From NCBI RefSeq assembly GCF_002777425.1, contig NZ_MDVC01000056.1, positions 1-64,000 of the forward strand: a DNA stretch of 64,000 nt, in the 5' to 3' direction. Both the position numbers and the translations under genes were made by a program. The number at the start of each line of letters is the position of its first letter. Position 1 is the first letter of the stretch. This DNA is from Snodgrassella alvi. Its GTDB lineage: Bacteria; Pseudomonadota; Gammaproteobacteria; Burkholderiales; Neisseriaceae. Shown here one piece after another: positions 18,772-30,770 of the stretch. Below the pieces are notes generated by a model, which saw only the letters and a program-made list of their open reading frames with translations, searched no databases and had not been told where the DNA came from.

Positions 18772-21024
18772 TTATCCTTTACTCAATTCAACAGTGGTCA
18801 ATAAAGCACCCAATTGCCAGTTACTCTGATGTAACGGCAACAACAGTACGTTTTCCGGCAGGGTGTCGTCAGCAGCCACGGTAACGGCCACGGTACTATT
18901 TCCCTGTTTGGCCAGTGCAGCATCACCATCAGCCAGCCCCAGTGCATTCAGCGTAGCACTATGAATCCGCGCGATGGGCACTACGGCATGTACCGTGTTT
19001 TGCAAGGGTGCAGAACGACGCACAATGCCATCAGTAGCATACAGACTCACTCCGCCAACACGTACCAGACTGATATCCGGATCAGTGCTAGCAACCGGTT
19101 GAATATGGTTATTCAATAAGGCCGGTAACTGATCTTTGGCAAGTGCATCAGTCAGAATTTGCTGGGTGTTTTCATATTCAAAACCCGGCAGTTCAAGCAC
19201 GTTGCCCAGTACACGCAATACTTTCCATAATGGTCTTGCTTCACCATAGGCTCGTACCACGCCATGGAAGGACTGCAAACGACCTTCCATGCTGATAAAG
19301 CTGCCGGATGTTTCGGTAAACGGGGTAATTGGCAGCATGACATCGGCCACTTCACGCAATACTTCACTGTCGTACGCGCTGAATGCCATCACTGTCTGCG
19401 CCTGTTTTAGCGCGGCAAGAGCCGCAGCACCATTGGCGACATCCATATCTGGCTCGACATTAAGCAACATCACTGCCTGTTTTGGCTGCGCAATCTGTGC
19501 AGCAATGGTGTGTTCAGCTTTTCTGGCAGCCACACCAAGCACTTCGGCACCAATACTATTAGCAGCCTGTGGCAATACCCCGAGAATGCTATCGGTAGCC
19601 ACAGCCAAGTCCTGTGCCGCAGCATAAACAGCAGCGGCATCCGGATGGTTCAGTACATCAGCACCGAGAATAATGCTGGCTTTTTGCGCCTGTAATAACG
19701 CCTGCCCTACTTCGCTGTTAAGTGCATCACTCAGCCAGTCAATCCACTGATACGGATGCAGGCTCACTTGTGCCAGCAAAGGCATAAACAGTTCTTCATC
19801 AGCAGCGGCCAGAATAGCTACTTTGGTACCGTTTTTGGCCGCCTGACGAATACGGGCTGTGAGTAGTGGCTGTTCCTGCCGCAAACGTGCACCGACTACT
19901 AGAATCACTTCGTTTGCTGCCAGTTGTTCGATGCTCTGCCCCAGCCATTGGGCGCCTTCAGCAGCGGCAGCCAAACGGCCATCCTGCGAACGCAGGCGGC
20001 TGTCTACAGCAGTGACACCAAGACCATCAGCCAGTTTACGCGCCAGATGCATTTCTTCAATAGTATTGGCCGGATTAACCCATATACCAACCCCATCGGC
20101 ACCGAAGTCATGGCTAACACCATGCAAGCCTTTGGCCACATAATCCAGTGCGGTTTGCCAGTCGACAGTATGCCACTGGTTATCCTGTTTGATTTGTGGC
20201 TGAGTTAAGCGCTGCTGATACAGCCCTGCATAGGCAAAACGGTCGCGGTCACTAAGCCAGCATTCATTGATGGCTTCATTTTCTAGTGGCAGCACACGAC
20301 GCACGGTATGGTCTTTAGTCTGAACAATCAGATTGCTGCCCAAGGCATCATGAGCGGATATGGATTTACGCCGGCTTAGCTCCCATGAACGACTGTCATA
20401 GCGAAATGGTTTGCTGGTTAAGGCACCAACCGGACACAAATCAATTACATTACCAGATAGCTCAGTTTCCAGTGTTTTACCGGCAAATGGGGTAATTTCG
20501 GAATTTTCGCCACGATTTTTCATTGCCAATTCCTGTTTGCCGGCAATTTCTTCGGTAAAGCGAATACAGCGGGTACAGTGTATACAGCGGCTCATTTCCG
20601 CAGCAGACACCAGTGGCCCCATTTCCTTGCCGACTACAGCATGTTTGGCTTCGGTATAACGGCTGGCGCTTTTACCATAGCCCATTGACAAATCCTGCAA
20701 CAGACATTCACCGCCCTGATCACAGATCGGACAATCCAGCGGGTGGTTAATCAGTAAAAACTCCATTACCCCTTTCTGGGCATCTTTAGTCAGAGCGGAG
20801 CCGGTTTTAACTACCATGCCATCGGTAACCGGTGTAGCACAGGCAGGTAACGGTTTGCGTGATTTTTCCACCTCAACCAGACACATGCGACAGTTAGCGG
20901 CGATAGACAATTTTTTGTGATAGCAAAAATGCGGAATAAAGGTACCGGCCTGATGGGCGGCTTCCATCACCGTACTACCCTGCTCGACAGAGAGTTGTTT
21001 ACCGTCAATTTGAATTTGTAACAT
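18772..21024 (-). CDS. nuoG: NADH-quinone oxidoreductase subunit G (750 aa)
   Basis: This is the large iron-sulfur subunit of complex I. The N-terminal 2Fe-2S domain has [20 protein letters not shown] with the fourth Cys in LPACATP. The His/Cys N5 site and N4 site follow ([18 protein letters not shown], then [15 protein letters not shown] and [14 protein letters not shown]). The remainder is molybdopterin-oxidoreductase-like, without obvious cofactor function. At 750 residues it resembles the shorter NuoG of Neisseria and Paracoccus rather than the longer E. coli form. It lies 32 bp after nuoF and 2 bp before nuoH. Confidence 0.97.
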   Translation of the reverse strand: MLQIQIDGKQLSVEQGSTVMEAAHQAGTFIPHFCYHKKLSIAANCRMCLVEVEKSRKPLPACATPVTDGMVVKTGSALTKDAQKGVMEFLLINHPLDCPICDQGGECLLQDLSMGYGKSASRYTEAKHAVVGKEMGPLVSAAEMSRCIHCTRCIRFTEEIAGKQELAMKNRGENSEITPFAGKTLETELSGNVIDLCPVGALTSKPFRYDSRSWELSRRKSISAHDALGSNLIVQTKDHTVRRVLPLENEAINECWLSDRDRFAYAGLYQQRLTQPQIKQDNQWHTVDWQTALDYVAKGLHGVSHDFGADGVGIWVNPANTIEEMHLARKLADGLGVTAVDSRLRSQDGRLAAAAEGAQWLGQSIEQLAANEVILVVGARLRQEQPLLTARIRQAAKNGTKVAILAAADEELFMPLLAQVSLHPYQWIDWLSDALNSEVGQALLQAQKASIILGADVLNHPDAAAVYAAAQDLAVATDSILGVLPQAANSIGAEVLGVAARKAEHTIAAQIAQPKQAVMLLNVEPDMDVANGAAALAALKQAQTVMAFSAYDSEVLREVADVMLPITPFTETSGSFISMEGRLQSFHGVVRAYGEARPLWKVLRVLGNVLELPGFEYENTQQILTDALAKDQLPALLNNHIQPVASTDPDISLVRVGGVSLYATDGIVRRSAPLQNTVHAVVPIARIHSATLNALGLADGDAALAKQGNSTVAVTVAADDTLPENVLLLPLHQSNWQLGALLTTVELSKG

Positions 21025-21056
21025 AGGTTCGCAATCCTAATTAAGCAGATAGTGCC

Positions 21057-22352
21057 TTAGCACCAGCGATGTTCTTTCATGGGTTTGCCGTGTTCGATAT
21101 AGTGCTCAAACTCGGAACGGAAATGCTTCATAAAGCCCTGTATCGGCATCACGGCAGCGTCTGCCAATGCACAGATGGTGCGTCCAGACATATTGCTGCC
21201 AATCGATTCCAGCAAATCCAGATCCTCCGGCCGACCTTTACCAGAGGCAATACGGTGAATAATGCGATACAGCCAGCCAGTTCCTTCACGGCAGGGCGTA
21301 CATTGGCCGCATGATTCTTCAAAATAGAAATAGCTCAGCCGCTCCAGCGCTTTTACCATGCAGACATCTTCATCCATTACGATTACCGCACCAGAACCCA
21401 GCATCGAGCCAGCCTTGGCAATGGCATCATAATCCATGGTCAGTTCCATCATGATGTCAGCCGGCAATACCGGTGCAGAAGAACCACCCGGAATCACCGC
21501 TTTGAGTTTTTTGCCATTACGCATGCCACCGCACATTTCCAGCAAATCTTTGAACGGTGTACCTAACGGAACTTCGTAGTTACCCGGACGCTCGACATGG
21601 CCGGATACGGAAAAGAGTTTGGTTCCGCCATTATTGGGAATACCCTTATCGGCAAATTGCTGGCCGCCATCACGAATAATGAACGGCACTGAGGAAAAGG
21701 TTTCGGTGTTATTGACAGTGGTAGGCTTGCCGTATAAACCATATGAAGCCGGAAAAGGTGGTTTGAAGCGTGGCTGGCCTTTCTTGCCTTCAAGAGATTC
21801 CAGCAGCGCAGTTTCTTCGCCACAGATATAAGCACCATAGCCATGATGGGCATGCAGCTCAAAACTGAAATCGCTACCCAGAATATTCTGTCCCAGAAAG
21901 CCAGCTGCACGTGCTTGTTGCAGAGCAGCTTCAAAACGCAGATAGCTTTCAAAGATTTCACCATGAATATAGTTATAGCCAGCAGCCGCACCCATGGCAT
22001 AGCCACCGATAATCATGCCTTCAATCAGCGCATGCGGATTGTAATCAATGATATCGCGATCCTTGAATGTGCCCGGCTCACCTTCATCGGTATTGCAGAC
22101 AACATATTTGGTGCCCGGAAATGAACGCGGCATAAAGCTCCATTTCAGCCCGGTGGGAAAGCCGGCACCACCGCGACCACGCAGGCCTGAAGTTTTAAGC
22201 TCGGCAATAACATCATCTGGTGGCATTTTTTCATTGATGATTTTTTTCAATGCCTGATAGCCACCACGTGCTATATAAGCTTCCAGCGTCCAGCAATTGG
22301 GGTCAGAAGTATCAACCTGATCGAAAATCACGCCATTCTGGTACATTGCCAT
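21057..22352 (-). CDS. nuoF: NADH-quinone oxidoreductase subunit F (431 aa)
   Basis: This is the NADH- and FMN-binding subunit where electrons enter complex I. The Gly-rich nucleotide loop [49 protein letters not shown] and the N3 4Fe-4S motif [15 protein letters not shown], with a distal Cys in RTICALAD, are all present. It shares one base with the nuoE stop (22352), indicating tight coupling. Length is normal. Confidence 0.98.
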   Translation of the reverse strand: MAMYQNGVIFDQVDTSDPNCWTLEAYIARGGYQALKKIINEKMPPDDVIAELKTSGLRGRGGAGFPTGLKWSFMPRSFPGTKYVVCNTDEGEPGTFKDRDIIDYNPHALIEGMIIGGYAMGAAAGYNYIHGEIFESYLRFEAALQQARAAGFLGQNILGSDFSFELHAHHGYGAYICGEETALLESLEGKKGQPRFKPPFPASYGLYGKPTTVNNTETFSSVPFIIRDGGQQFADKGIPNNGGTKLFSVSGHVERPGNYEVPLGTPFKDLLEMCGGMRNGKKLKAVIPGGSSAPVLPADIMMELTMDYDAIAKAGSMLGSGAVIVMDEDVCMVKALERLSYFYFEESCGQCTPCREGTGWLYRIIHRIASGKGRPEDLDLLESIGSNMSGRTICALADAAVMPIQGFMKHFRSEFEHYIEHGKPMKEHRWC

Positions 22353-22825
22353 CAGTTCAACTCCGCCAGTTTCGCTTCAATGGCCTCTTCGCTCATAAAG
22401 CTACACATTTTATGATTATTCACTAACATCACCGGCGCATCGCCACAGGCACCCATGCACTCGCCTTCTACCAAGGTGTATTTACCATCAGCAGTAGTTT
22501 CACCATAGCGGATACCGAGACGTTTTTGCAGATACTCACCAGCATTCACGCCACCACGCAGGGCACAGGGCAGATTGGTACATACGGTTAGTTTGTATTT
22601 ACCAACTGGCTTGAGGTTGTACATATTATAAAAAGTAGCCACTTCCAACGCCTGCGCTGGTGGAATGCCAATATAATCAGCTACCTCTTCAATAGTTTCA
22701 GGCTGCAACCAGCCCAGCTCCGTCTGCGCAATTCGCAAGGCAGACATAATGGCACTGCGGCGCTGGTCGGCCGGGTATTTTGCCAGTTCTGTATCAATCT
22801 GTTTTAAGCTATCAGCGGACAACAT
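22352..22825 (-). CDS. nuoE: NADH-quinone oxidoreductase subunit E (157 aa)
   Basis: This thioredoxin-fold subunit carries the N1a 2Fe-2S cluster. The four cysteines lie in [12 protein letters not shown] and [17 protein letters not shown]. The N-terminal helical segment ([20 protein letters not shown]) is typical. Both ends overlap neighbours by one base (nuoD upstream, nuoF downstream). Confidence 0.98.
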   Translation of the reverse strand: MLSADSLKQIDTELAKYPADQRRSAIMSALRIAQTELGWLQPETIEEVADYIGIPPAQALEVATFYNMYNLKPVGKYKLTVCTNLPCALRGGVNAGEYLQKRLGIRYGETTADGKYTLVEGECMGACGDAPVMLVNNHKMCSFMSEEAIEAKLAELN

Positions 22826-24078
22826 TATCTATCCACCTCCCCGAATACAATATCCTGTGTACCAATAATGGCAACCACATCCGCCAGCATGTGGCCGCGC
22901 GCCATTTCGTCCATGCCCTGCAAATGGGCAAAACCCGGAGCACGGATTTTCATCCGGTAAGGTTTATTGGCACCATCGGAAATCAGATAGACACCAAATT
23001 CACCTTTAGGATGTTCAGTAGGCACATAAACTTCACCTTCTGGCACATGCATACCTTCAGTAAACAGTTTGAAGTGGTGAATCAGTTCTTCCATCCCGTC
23101 TTTCATGGCGGTACGGGGTGGCGGTGCCACGGTATGGTCGTCAATAATCACCGGGCCTGGGTTGGCTTTCAACCAGTCCACACACTGGCGGATAATGCGA
23201 TTGGCCTGACGCATCTCATGAATACGGCACAGATAACGGTCATAACAGTCGCCATTGAGACCCACCGGTATATCAAAATCTACATTAGCATAGGCATCGT
23301 AAGGCTGTTTTTTGCGTATATCCCATTCAATACCGGAACCACGCAGCATGACGCCGGTAAAACCTTTTTGCAGGGCGCGTTCTGGTGAAACCACGCCTAT
23401 ACCAACAGTACGCTGTTTCCAGATACGATTGTCGGTGAGCAGATTTTCATATTCATCCACACAGGCAGGGAAACGGTTGGTAAAGTCTTCAATAAAGTCC
23501 AACAGTGTGCCTTCACGGCTGGCATTGAGTTTTTGCAGCACTTTGGCATTGCGGTATTTGCTGGATTCATATTTCGGCATGAAATCCGGCAAGTCTCGGT
23601 ATACACCACCGGGACGGAAATAGGCAGCATGCATGCGTGCACCTGACACCGCCTCGTAGATATCCATCAGGTCTTCACGCTCGCGGAATGCGTAAAGAAA
23701 TACCGTCATGGCACCGATATCCAGTGCATGCGAACCTATACCCATCAAATGATTAAGAATTCGGGTAATCTCAGCAAACATCACGCGGATATACTGGGCA
23801 CGAATGGGTACTTCGATATTAAGCAGGCGTTCAACCGACAGGCAGTAAGCCTGTTCATTACACATCATGGATACATAATCCAGACGATCCATATACGGCA
23901 ATGCCTGCAAATAAGTCCGTGTTTCCGCCAATTTTTCCGTACCACGATGTAACAGGCCGATATGCGGGTCAGCACGAACGATGTTTTCACCATCCATTTC
24001 CAGAATCAGGCGCAATACGCCATGTGCAGCCGGATGCTGCGGCCCGAAGTTAATGGTGTAATTGCGTAACTTAGACAC
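22825..24078 (-). CDS. nuoD: NADH-quinone oxidoreductase subunit D (417 aa)
   Basis: This 49-kDa-type subunit lines the quinone pocket with NuoB. The start [20 protein letters not shown] contains the conserved His used in quinone binding; [36 protein letters not shown] and the C-terminal PSFAHL-like [13 protein letters not shown] and DIVFGEVDR confirm it. It overlaps nuoC by 8 bases. NuoC and NuoD are separate here, unlike the fused NuoCD of E. coli. Confidence 0.98.
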   Translation of the reverse strand: MSKLRNYTINFGPQHPAAHGVLRLILEMDGENIVRADPHIGLLHRGTEKLAETRTYLQALPYMDRLDYVSMMCNEQAYCLSVERLLNIEVPIRAQYIRVMFAEITRILNHLMGIGSHALDIGAMTVFLYAFREREDLMDIYEAVSGARMHAAYFRPGGVYRDLPDFMPKYESSKYRNAKVLQKLNASREGTLLDFIEDFTNRFPACVDEYENLLTDNRIWKQRTVGIGVVSPERALQKGFTGVMLRGSGIEWDIRKKQPYDAYANVDFDIPVGLNGDCYDRYLCRIHEMRQANRIIRQCVDWLKANPGPVIIDDHTVAPPPRTAMKDGMEELIHHFKLFTEGMHVPEGEVYVPTEHPKGEFGVYLISDGANKPYRMKIRAPGFAHLQGMDEMARGHMLADVVAIIGTQDIVFGEVDR

Positions 24079-24658
24079 CGTACTGCTCCTCTCTCACCAC
24101 GCGCGGGGTAATTTCACGCGGTTCAATCGTTACCGGCTGATAAATAACGCGGCCTTCGGCCTCGTCATAGCGCATTTCAACATAGCCGGAAACGGGAAAA
24201 TCTTTGCGAAACGGATGACCAACAAAGCCGTAGTCAGTAAGAATACGACGCAGGTCGGGATGGTTGTTAAACAGAATGCCAAACATGTCAAACGCTTCAC
24301 GTTCATACCAGTTGGCTCCGTTATAGATATCGACTACAGAATCGACGGTGGGAAAGTCTTCGGCTTCAGCCCAGACACGGACACGGACACGCCAGTTATT
24401 GGTTACAGACAACAGATGGCTGACAACGGCAAAGCGCTTACCTTGCCACGGTTCATCTTTGTAGCTCTGGTAATCAACACCACACAGGTCAATCAGCGTT
24501 TCAAATTTCAGTTCATCATGGTCACGCAGGGTTTGCATAAGCTGATGATAATCAGCCGCATCACAATCCAGTGTTAGTTCACCACGGTCAAGACAGTAAC
24601 GTATCTCAGCGCCGAAAGTGGTTTCACACACGGCTTTCAGTGTTGCTATATCTGCCAT
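24071..24658 (-). CDS. nuoC: NADH-quinone oxidoreductase subunit C (195 aa)
   Basis: This 30-kDa-type subunit of the complex I connecting arm carries no cofactor. The family signature [20 protein letters not shown] is seen as [20 protein letters not shown], followed by [21 protein letters not shown] chose ATG 24658 ([10 protein letters not shown]) because gtgagga stands just upstream; the frame opens nine codons earlier. It lies 13 bp after nuoB and overlaps nuoD by 8 bases. Confidence 0.97.
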   Translation of the reverse strand: MADIATLKAVCETTFGAEIRYCLDRGELTLDCDAADYHQLMQTLRDHDELKFETLIDLCGVDYQSYKDEPWQGKRFAVVSHLLSVTNNWRVRVRVWAEAEDFPTVDSVVDIYNGANWYEREAFDMFGILFNNHPDLRRILTDYGFVGHPFRKDFPVSGYVEMRYDEAEGRVIYQPVTIEPREITPRVVREEQYGV

Positions 24659-24671
24659 ATTTTCCTCACTT

Positions 24672-25151
24672 TCATACACGCGCAATCGTGGCGGTACGTT
24701 TAATTTTCAGCTGCAACTGCAACAGGCCGTAAACCAGTGCCTCTGCGGTGGGCGGACAGCCGGGTACATAGACATCAACCGGCACAATGCGGTCGCAGCC
24801 ACGCACCACAGAATAGGAGTAATGGTAATAGCCGCCACCATTGGCACAGGAGCCCATAGACAATACCCAGCGCGGCTCGGCCATCTGGTCGTAAACACGG
24901 CGCAATGCGGGAGCCATTTTGTTGCACAGGGTACCGGCCACAATCATCAGGTCAGACTGGCGTGGTGACGGGCGAAAAATAATACCAAAACGGTCAAGGT
25001 CATAGCGGGCAGCACCGGCCTGCATCATCTCTACGGCACAGCAAGCCAGACCGAAAGTAGCTGGCCACAATGAACCGGTACGCACATAATTAAGTACGGT
25101 ATCGGCAGTAGTTGTGACAAATCCTTTTTTTAAAACGCCTTCTATTCCCAT
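24672..25151 (-). CDS. nuoB: NADH-quinone oxidoreductase subunit B (159 aa)
   Basis: This subunit carries the terminal N2 4Fe-4S cluster that reduces quinone. The cluster Cys residues are in LACCAVEMM (adjacent pair), [20 protein letters not shown] and [11 protein letters not shown]. The start [10 protein letters not shown] fits Neisseriaceae homologues and overlaps the nuoA end by 10 bases; the frame is open seven codons further upstream. Confidence 0.98.
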   Translation of the reverse strand: MGIEGVLKKGFVTTTADTVLNYVRTGSLWPATFGLACCAVEMMQAGAARYDLDRFGIIFRPSPRQSDLMIVAGTLCNKMAPALRRVYDQMAEPRWVLSMGSCANGGGYYHYSYSVVRGCDRIVPVDVYVPGCPPTAEALVYGLLQLQLKIKRTATIARV

Positions 25152-25498
25152 TCCAGAGCGCCTTTTTTCCATTCATAAACAAAGCCGATAACCAGAATCA
25201 ACAAAAACACCATCATTGACCAGAAACCGTATGCGCCCAGTTCTTTGAACACAACAGCCCAAGGCACCATGAAAGCTACCTCAAGGTCAAACAGGATGAA
25301 TAAAATGGCTACCAGATAGTAACGCACGTCGAATTTCATGCGTGCATTTTCAAAAGCTTCGAAACCGCACTCAAACGGCTCCTGTTTCATTTTGTATGGA
25401 CGATTCGGTCCGAGTAACAGGCCAAGAGAAATAAACAGAACACCGGCGGCAAAGCCAACCAGTACGAATATTAAGATGGGGAAATAATTCGCCAGCAT
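25142..25498 (-). CDS. nuoA: NADH-quinone oxidoreductase subunit A (118 aa)
   Basis: This three-helix membrane subunit of complex I is the first gene of the operon. The conserved loop ([20 protein letters not shown]) and [20 protein letters not shown] with acidic residues are present. I chose ATG 25498 ([10 protein letters not shown]) by homology; seven further codons are open upstream and neither start has a strong ribosome site. The promoter should lie in 25499-25925, where a Fur-like box stands about 120 bases upstream. Confidence 0.97.
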   Translation of the reverse strand: MLANYFPILIFVLVGFAAGVLFISLGLLLGPNRPYKMKQEPFECGFEAFENARMKFDVRYYLVAILFILFDLEVAFMVPWAVVFKELGAYGFWSMMVFLLILVIGFVYEWKKGALEWE

Positions 25499-25925
25499 AA
25501 TTGCGCCGACCTTATGCAAATATTGGTAAAATTGATGTATTGTAACTAATTTCGAACGTTATTAAAAGCGCGTATTACATTAATCAGTAATAAAAAAATA
25601 ATATTTTCAATAAGATATTGATAATAATTATCATTAGCATTATTTAAAATATTACTTTTGATTTCTCTTTTTTCTCCTCAGGTAAAATAATAAAAACACG
25701 TCATAAAATTTTTCTATTAATTCCTGCCGGTTACAATTTTCAAAGCTATATATCACTTTATAAAATGCATATTAAATAAATGAAATAACAAAGCTTGCTT
25801 ATCAAGTTAACTTTCATAAACTTTATTAGTCATAAAATAGCGTTTGTTAATATTACAAATTTTAACAAAAAATATTTATTAACAGCAATATAATGTAACC
25901 ACTTGAAAACAAAAAGGTATCAAAA
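25499..25925. other. Divergent AT-rich promoter region between nuoA and the PchB-like gene
   Basis: This 427-bp spacer must hold the promoter of the leftward nuo operon and probably that of the rightward PchB-like gene. No reading frame of note is present. The one distinct element is the Fur-box-like sequence at 25620-25638. Confidence 0.75.
25620..25638. promoter_or_regulatory. Fur-box-like operator
   Basis: gataataattatcattagc matches the classic 19-bp Fur consensus (gataatgataatcattatc) at 16 of 19 positions by my alignment. It is 122 bases upstream of nuoA and 288 bases upstream of the PchB-like gene. From memory, the meningococcal nuo promoter is reported to be activated by Fur, so the position makes sense. 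The surrounding DNA is AT-rich, which raises the chance of a random match. Confidence 0.55.
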
Positions 25926-26234
25926 ATGCAATACCATCCAGTTCACTCGCCTGCTGAGTGTCACGATATAAGCGACATTCGAAGAGAAATAGATCATATT
26001 GATTATACTGTGATTCAGTTACTTTCTGTCCGTTTTAACTATGTAAAGACAGCCAGTAAATTCAAAAAAAATACTACAGATGTTCAGGCCACAGAGCGTT
26101 TTAACAGCATGCTGGAAAAGCGCAAACAGTGGGCTGATGAGTTGGGGTTGAATGGAGAAGTAATTAAAACATTATACGCCGATTTGGTTAAATATTTTAT
26201 TGCCGAAGAATTAAAAGAGTTTGAACGCAAATAA
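25926..26234 (+). CDS. PchB-like isochorismate pyruvate-lyase / AroQ-type chorismate mutase (102 aa)
   Basis: This is a small all-helical AroQ-fold enzyme. It aligns with Pseudomonas PchB over nearly its full length without gaps: SPAECHDISDIRREID, FNYVKTASKFKK, ERFNSMLEKRKQWADELGL and YFIAEELK. Active-site equivalents Arg19 (PchB Arg14), Arg36 (Arg31), Lys41 and Lys47 (Lys42) are kept, but PchB Gln90 is Glu95 here. It could split isochorismate to salicylate and pyruvate, or act as a monofunctional chorismate mutase. No pchA or siderophore genes are adjacent. ATG 25926 is preceded by aaaaaggt. Confidence 0.85.
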   Translation: MQYHPVHSPAECHDISDIRREIDHIDYTVIQLLSVRFNYVKTASKFKKNTTDVQATERFNSMLEKRKQWADELGLNGEVIKTLYADLVKYFIAEELKEFERK

Positions 26235-26274
26235 TTAAAATTATTTACTTCCACTCAGCCAATCTCTTGCACGC

Positions 26275-27813
26275 CTATTCTGCTTCAGCGCGCCGAAAAT
26301 CACGTATACGGAATCCCAATGCAAACAAAGCACCAAAGTAAAGAACAATACCGGCAATAATCAAAGCACTTAACTGGCCAACTTTTGCCAAGCCATTACT
26401 ATGCCAGTTGAACGGTAGACATTGCTGTAATACCCATAGGCCAGTACCCATAATAATCAGAGCCAGAATCAGACGCACCAGAAAACGCCCCCAGCCCGGA
26501 CTGGGTGTATACAGTTTCTGCCGCCGTAACAAGGTAAACAGCAGTGCCGCATTAATACAGGCACCCAAACTGATGGCCAGAGCCAGGCCGACATGATGTA
26601 GTTTCCAGACAAACAGCAGGTTCATCAGCTGCGTCATGCATAAAGTAAAAATAGCGATTTTTACTGGTGTTTTGATGTTCTGGCGGGCATAAAAGCCCGG
26701 AGCGAGTACTTTAATCAGAATCAGGCCAATCAGTCCCACAGAATAAGCCACCAGTGCGCCTTGCGTCATCAGTGCATCATATTCATTGAATTGCCGGTAC
26801 ATAAACAAAGTGGCGACCAGCGGAAATGATAATACGGCCATGCCCACGGCCGCAGGCAAGGTAAGCAGCATGCACAAACGCAAACCCCAGTCCAGCAAGG
26901 CAGAAAAACTGGCAATATCATTGGTAGCCGAGTGTTTGGACAGAGTAGGCAAAAGAATGGTGCCCAGAGCTACGCCGAGTACACCTGTCGGCAATTCCAT
27001 CAGCCGGTCAGCATAATACATCCACGATACTGAACCTGATTGCAGATAGGAAGCAAAAATGGTGTTAATTACCAGAGATATCTGAGCCACTGAAACACCT
27101 AAAATGGCCGGTGCCATTTGCTTTAATACCCGATTAACGGCCTTGTCCTTAAATTTTAGCTTGGGCATGGTAAGAAAACCCAGCCGGAATAAATAAGGTA
27201 GCTGATACAGCAACTGCAACAACCCACCTACGAATACTGCCCATGCCAGAGCCAGAATAGGCGGATGAAAATAAGGCGCCAGCCATAAGGCAAACAGAAT
27301 AAAAGAGATATTCAGAAAGGTAGGTGTAAAAGCTGGAACAATAAACTGATGATAGGTATTGAGTACGCTGCCAACCAGTGAAGATAGCGAAATCAGAAAA
27401 ATATAGGGAAAAGTAATACGTAATAGCTGCACTGATAGAGAAAATTTATCTGCATCCTGCTGAAAACCGGGTGCAGAAATATAAATCACTACCGGCGCTG
27501 CCAGAATACCAATGGCAGTAACAATAATCAGTACAAATGAAAGCAGGCCGGCCACGTGCTGTACAAATGCCCGGGTAGCCTCTGGTGAACGTGTTTCCCG
27601 ATATTCTGCCAGTATCGGCACAAAAGCCTGTGAAAACGCACCTTCCGCAAAAATACGCCGCAGCAGATTTGGCAGTTTAAATGCCACAAAAAAAGCATCA
27701 GTAGCCATACCTGCACCAAAGCTGCGGGCAATGATGGTGTCGCGAATGAAACCCAACACACGTGACAACATTGTCATGCTGCTGACTTTAGCCAAAGTAC
27801 GCAGTAAATTCAT
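26275..27813 (-). CDS. murJ: Lipid II flippase MurJ (512 aa)
   Basis: This inner-membrane flippase moves lipid II to the periplasmic face during peptidoglycan synthesis. About 14 membrane segments are seen. MurJ/MviN features include the N-terminal [23 protein letters not shown], with conserved Arg residues of the central cavity, [28 protein letters not shown] and [27 protein letters not shown] chose ATG 27813 ([10 protein letters not shown]), where homologues start; 13 further codons are open upstream. It is monocistronic here, convergent with the PchB-like gene. Confidence 0.96.
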   Translation of the reverse strand: MNLLRTLAKVSSMTMLSRVLGFIRDTIIARSFGAGMATDAFFVAFKLPNLLRRIFAEGAFSQAFVPILAEYRETRSPEATRAFVQHVAGLLSFVLIIVTAIGILAAPVVIYISAPGFQQDADKFSLSVQLLRITFPYIFLISLSSLVGSVLNTYHQFIVPAFTPTFLNISFILFALWLAPYFHPPILALAWAVFVGGLLQLLYQLPYLFRLGFLTMPKLKFKDKAVNRVLKQMAPAILGVSVAQISLVINTIFASYLQSGSVSWMYYADRLMELPTGVLGVALGTILLPTLSKHSATNDIASFSALLDWGLRLCMLLTLPAAVGMAVLSFPLVATLFMYRQFNEYDALMTQGALVAYSVGLIGLILIKVLAPGFYARQNIKTPVKIAIFTLCMTQLMNLLFVWKLHHVGLALAISLGACINAALLFTLLRRQKLYTPSPGWGRFLVRLILALIIMGTGLWVLQQCLPFNWHSNGLAKVGQLSALIIAGIVLYFGALFALGFRIRDFRRAEAE

Positions 27814-28052
27814 CGGTAACGCCAATTGAAAAACAAAGGCGAAAGTGTACACTGGAATGTGAGCCGATTCTATACAGTGGACTAACCACGTTAAATCACT
27901 TTATTAGCCCGGCAAAATATATGCTGTGCGACCAGGAATGTATCCAGACAATAATTAACAGTTTACAAATGGTTCTGATTATGGTTAAAAGACTGGATGT
28001 ATTTCTGGAAGCAGAGATTTTGATTAAATTAAAATGATTTAAGGAGCACCCT

Positions 28053-29168
28053 GTGAAAGTAGGTTTTGTTGGCTGGCGCGGTATGGTGGGTTCGGTATTA
28101 ATGCAGCGCATGCAGGAAGAAAATGATTTTCAAAGCATTGCAGATGCGTATTTTTTCACGACATCGGCAGCCGGTGCAGCAGCACCGGATTTTGGTCAGA
28201 CAGCAAAAACTCTGCTGGATGCGCATAATCTGGATGCTCTGGCAAAAATGGATATTATTGTTACCTGTCAGGGTGGCGACTACACCAAAGCAGTACACCA
28301 GCCTTTACGTGAACAGGGCTGGCAAGGTTACTGGATTGACGCCGCATCCACCCTGCGCATGAGCGATAAAGCAGTCATCGTCCTCGACCCGGTAAACCGT
28401 CCGGTTATCGATGCAGCACTGGCAAATGGAATCAGGGATTTTGTTGGCGGCAACTGTACCGTATCACTGATGCTGATGGCGCTGGGCGGCTTGTTTGAGC
28501 AGGATTTAGTGGAATGGGCCACCAGCATGACTTATCAGGCAGCATCCGGTGCGGGCGCACAAAATATGCGCGAGCTGATTAGTGCCATGGGTGCGATTGA
28601 AGCACAGGTCAGCACTGAATTGTCTAACCCGGCCAGTGCCATTCTGGCCATCGACCGCAAGGTAGCTGACTTTTTGCGCAGCGATGCCTATCCACAGGCA
28701 CAGTTTGGCGTCCCACTGGCGGGTAGCCTGATTCCATGGATTGATGCTGATCTGGGTAATGGCCAGTCCAAGGAAGAGTGGAAAGGTGCGGTAGAAACCA
28801 ATAAGATTTTAGGCCGCAGTGCACACCCGATTGTTATTGATGGATTGTGCGTGCGCGTGGGGGCAATGCGTTGCCACAGTCAGGCATTGACCGTGAAACT
28901 GAAACAGGATTTATCAGTCGCTGAAATTGAAAAAATTCTGGCGGCCGCCAATGACTGGGTAAAAGTGGTGCCTAATGAAAAAACTGCCTCCATGCACGAG
29001 CTCACACCAGCGGCAGTAACAGGCACATTAACTGTACCAGTAGGCCGTATCCGCAAGATGGGTATGGGTGGCGAATACATCAGTGCCTTTACCGTAGGTG
29101 ACCAGCTTTTATGGGGTGCTGCTGAACCCATCCGCCGCATGTTGCAGATTGTTTTGCAAAGCAGATAA
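28053..29168 (+). CDS. asd: Aspartate-semialdehyde dehydrogenase (371 aa)
   Basis: It reduces aspartyl phosphate to aspartate semialdehyde, the branch point to lysine/diaminopimelate, threonine and methionine. The NADP loop [13 protein letters not shown] is at the N-terminus, the nucleophile Cys135 is in [11 protein letters not shown], and [14 protein letters not shown] holds the catalytic His. The layout is the gamma/beta-proteobacterial type. It starts with GTG at 28053 after a strong aaggag site. thrB lies 1.9 kb downstream in the same direction, but tcyP on the other strand separates them. Confidence 0.97.
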   Translation: MKVGFVGWRGMVGSVLMQRMQEENDFQSIADAYFFTTSAAGAAAPDFGQTAKTLLDAHNLDALAKMDIIVTCQGGDYTKAVHQPLREQGWQGYWIDAASTLRMSDKAVIVLDPVNRPVIDAALANGIRDFVGGNCTVSLMLMALGGLFEQDLVEWATSMTYQAASGAGAQNMRELISAMGAIEAQVSTELSNPASAILAIDRKVADFLRSDAYPQAQFGVPLAGSLIPWIDADLGNGQSKEEWKGAVETNKILGRSAHPIVIDGLCVRVGAMRCHSQALTVKLKQDLSVAEIEKILAAANDWVKVVPNEKTASMHELTPAAVTGTLTVPVGRIRKMGMGGEYISAFTVGDQLLWGAAEPIRRMLQIVLQSR

Positions 29169-29225
29169 CCATCAACTGGGCGAAGCCAATACGGCCGAAG
29201 CCCAGCCTCAATCACTTTTGATTGC

Positions 29226-29257
29226 AACAGGACAGCTTGGCATTTAACTGTCCTGTT
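29226..29257 (+). terminator. Terminator of asd
   Basis: A 9-bp stem (aacaggaca / tgtcctgtt) has a 14-nt loop and is followed by ttactg. It stands 57 bases after the asd stop. Confidence 0.65.
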
Positions 29258-29318
29258 TTACTGTCTGTGCCATAACTGCAATCAGCTCAGGTTATCCCAG
29301 CACTCTGTCCAAAAAAAT

Positions 29319-29346
29319 CAGCCAGTCTACTGTTTCAGACTGGCTG
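29319..29346 (-). terminator. Terminator of the cystine symporter gene
   Basis: A 10-bp perfect stem (cagccagtct / agactggctg) with an 8-nt loop is followed on the minus strand by atttttttgg. This is a textbook Rho-independent terminator, 36 bases after the stop of the leftward gene. Confidence 0.9.
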
Positions 29347-29381
29347 CAAACTATGGCAGTTTCTACTTTAACACAAAACGG

Positions 29382-30770
29382 TTACTGCACCAGCTCACTA
29401 TGTTCTTTGCTATTGAGTATTGCTTTATCAGTTTGATGCAGCCACTGGCTGGTTAAAGTACCCGCAGTCATGGCACCGCTGACATTCAATGCCGTACGCC
29501 CCATATCAATCAATGGTTCCACGGAAATCAGCAAAGCTACCAGAGTAATTGGCAAGCCCATTGCCGGTAGTACAATCAGCGCAGCAAATGTAGCACCACC
29601 ACCGACACCAGCCACACCTACAGAGCTAATGGTTACCATCCCCACCAGTGTCACAATCCACCATGGATCCAGAGGATTAATACCCACAGTCGGCGCAATC
29701 ATAGTTGCCAGCATAGCCGGATACAGACCGGCACAGCCATTCTGACCAATGGTCGCACCAAAGGAAGCAGCAAAACCGGCAATAGATTTTGGCACACCTA
29801 AACGCTGCGTCTGCGCCTCAACATTAAGTGGGATAGAAGCTGCACTGGAACGACTGGTAAAGGCAAAGGTCAGTACCGGCCATACTTTCTGAAAATATTT
29901 ACCCGGATTGATACCAAATATCCCCAGCAACAGACCATGCACTACAAACATCAGTGCCAGCGCCAGATACGATACCAGTACAAAACCACCCAGCTTGACA
30001 ATATCCTGCATATTAGAAGCTGCTACTACTTTGGTCATTAAAGCCAGTACACCATAAGGTGTTAACAGCATCACTACCCGCACCAGCTTCATCACCCAAC
30101 TTTGTAACGTATCAATCGCCAACAACACTCGTTTACCCTTAGGTGCATCATCCTTTAGCAACTTCAAAGCTGCCATACCCAGAAAAGCAGCAAAAATCAC
30201 CACACTAATAATAGAAGTTGGATTGGCTCCGGTTAAATCAGCAAAAGGATTCTTCGGGATAAATGACAGCAACAATTGTGGTACCGATAAATCGGCCACC
30301 TTGCCCACATAATTCGTCTGAATTGCATTGAAGCGCGCTGTTTCAGCCTCGCCCTGAATCAGCCCGCTGGCAGTCAGTCCAAACAGACTGGTCAGCAGCG
30401 TACCAATCAGCGCAGCAATAGCCGTAGTAAACAGTAATACCCCTATCGTCATCAGACTGATCTTGCCTAGCTGGGTTGCATTATGTAGCCGAGCCACAGC
30501 ACTGAGAATTGAAACAAACACCAGCGGCATTACTACCATCTGTAACAGCCGTACATAGCCATTACCAACAACATCAAACCACTGTACAGAAGTATCAATC
30601 ACCGGACTGGATGTGCCGTAAACGAATTGCAGCCCCAAACCAAATACAATACCCAGAATCATACCCAGTAATACTTTTCTGGATAAACTCCACTCAGTGG
30701 CATGCGTACGGCTCAGCACCCATAACAACAACGCGAACACAACTGTGTTCGCGAGCAAAGATAAATTCAT
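29382..30770 (-). CDS. tcyP: L-cystine symporter, TcyP/YdjN type (462 aa)
   Basis: This secondary transporter of the dicarboxylate/amino acid:cation symporter family is predicted to import L-cystine across the inner membrane. The family core is clear: [19 protein letters not shown] (HP1 serine-rich hairpin), [20 protein letters not shown] followed by [13 protein letters not shown], and [17 protein letters not shown]. The [10 protein letters not shown] and SIPLNVEAQ forms match the TcyP branch better than GltP or SstT, but substrate is inferred. I chose ATG 30770 ([10 protein letters not shown]) because aggagt lies 6 bases upstream. Confidence 0.9.
   Translation of the reverse strand: MNLSLLANTVVFALLLWVLSRTHATEWSLSRKVLLGMILGIVFGLGLQFVYGTSSPVIDTSVQWFDVVGNGYVRLLQMVVMPLVFVSILSAVARLHNATQLGKISLMTIGVLLFTTAIAALIGTLLTSLFGLTASGLIQGEAETARFNAIQTNYVGKVADLSVPQLLLSFIPKNPFADLTGANPTSIISVVIFAAFLGMAALKLLKDDAPKGKRVLLAIDTLQSWVMKLVRVVMLLTPYGVLALMTKVVAASNMQDIVKLGGFVLVSYLALALMFVVHGLLLGIFGINPGKYFQKVWPVLTFAFTSRSSAASIPLNVEAQTQRLGVPKSIAGFAASFGATIGQNGCAGLYPAMLATMIAPTVGINPLDPWWIVTLVGMVTISSVGVAGVGGGATFAALIVLPAMGLPITLVALLISVEPLIDMGRTALNVSGAMTAGTLTSQWLHQTDKAILNSKEHSELVQ

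Noticed and set aside
29382-30770. SstT (serine/threonine) or GltP (glutamate) symporter
   Set aside because: The [11 protein letters not shown] and SIPLNVEAQ segments fit the cystine-specific TcyP/YdjN branch better.
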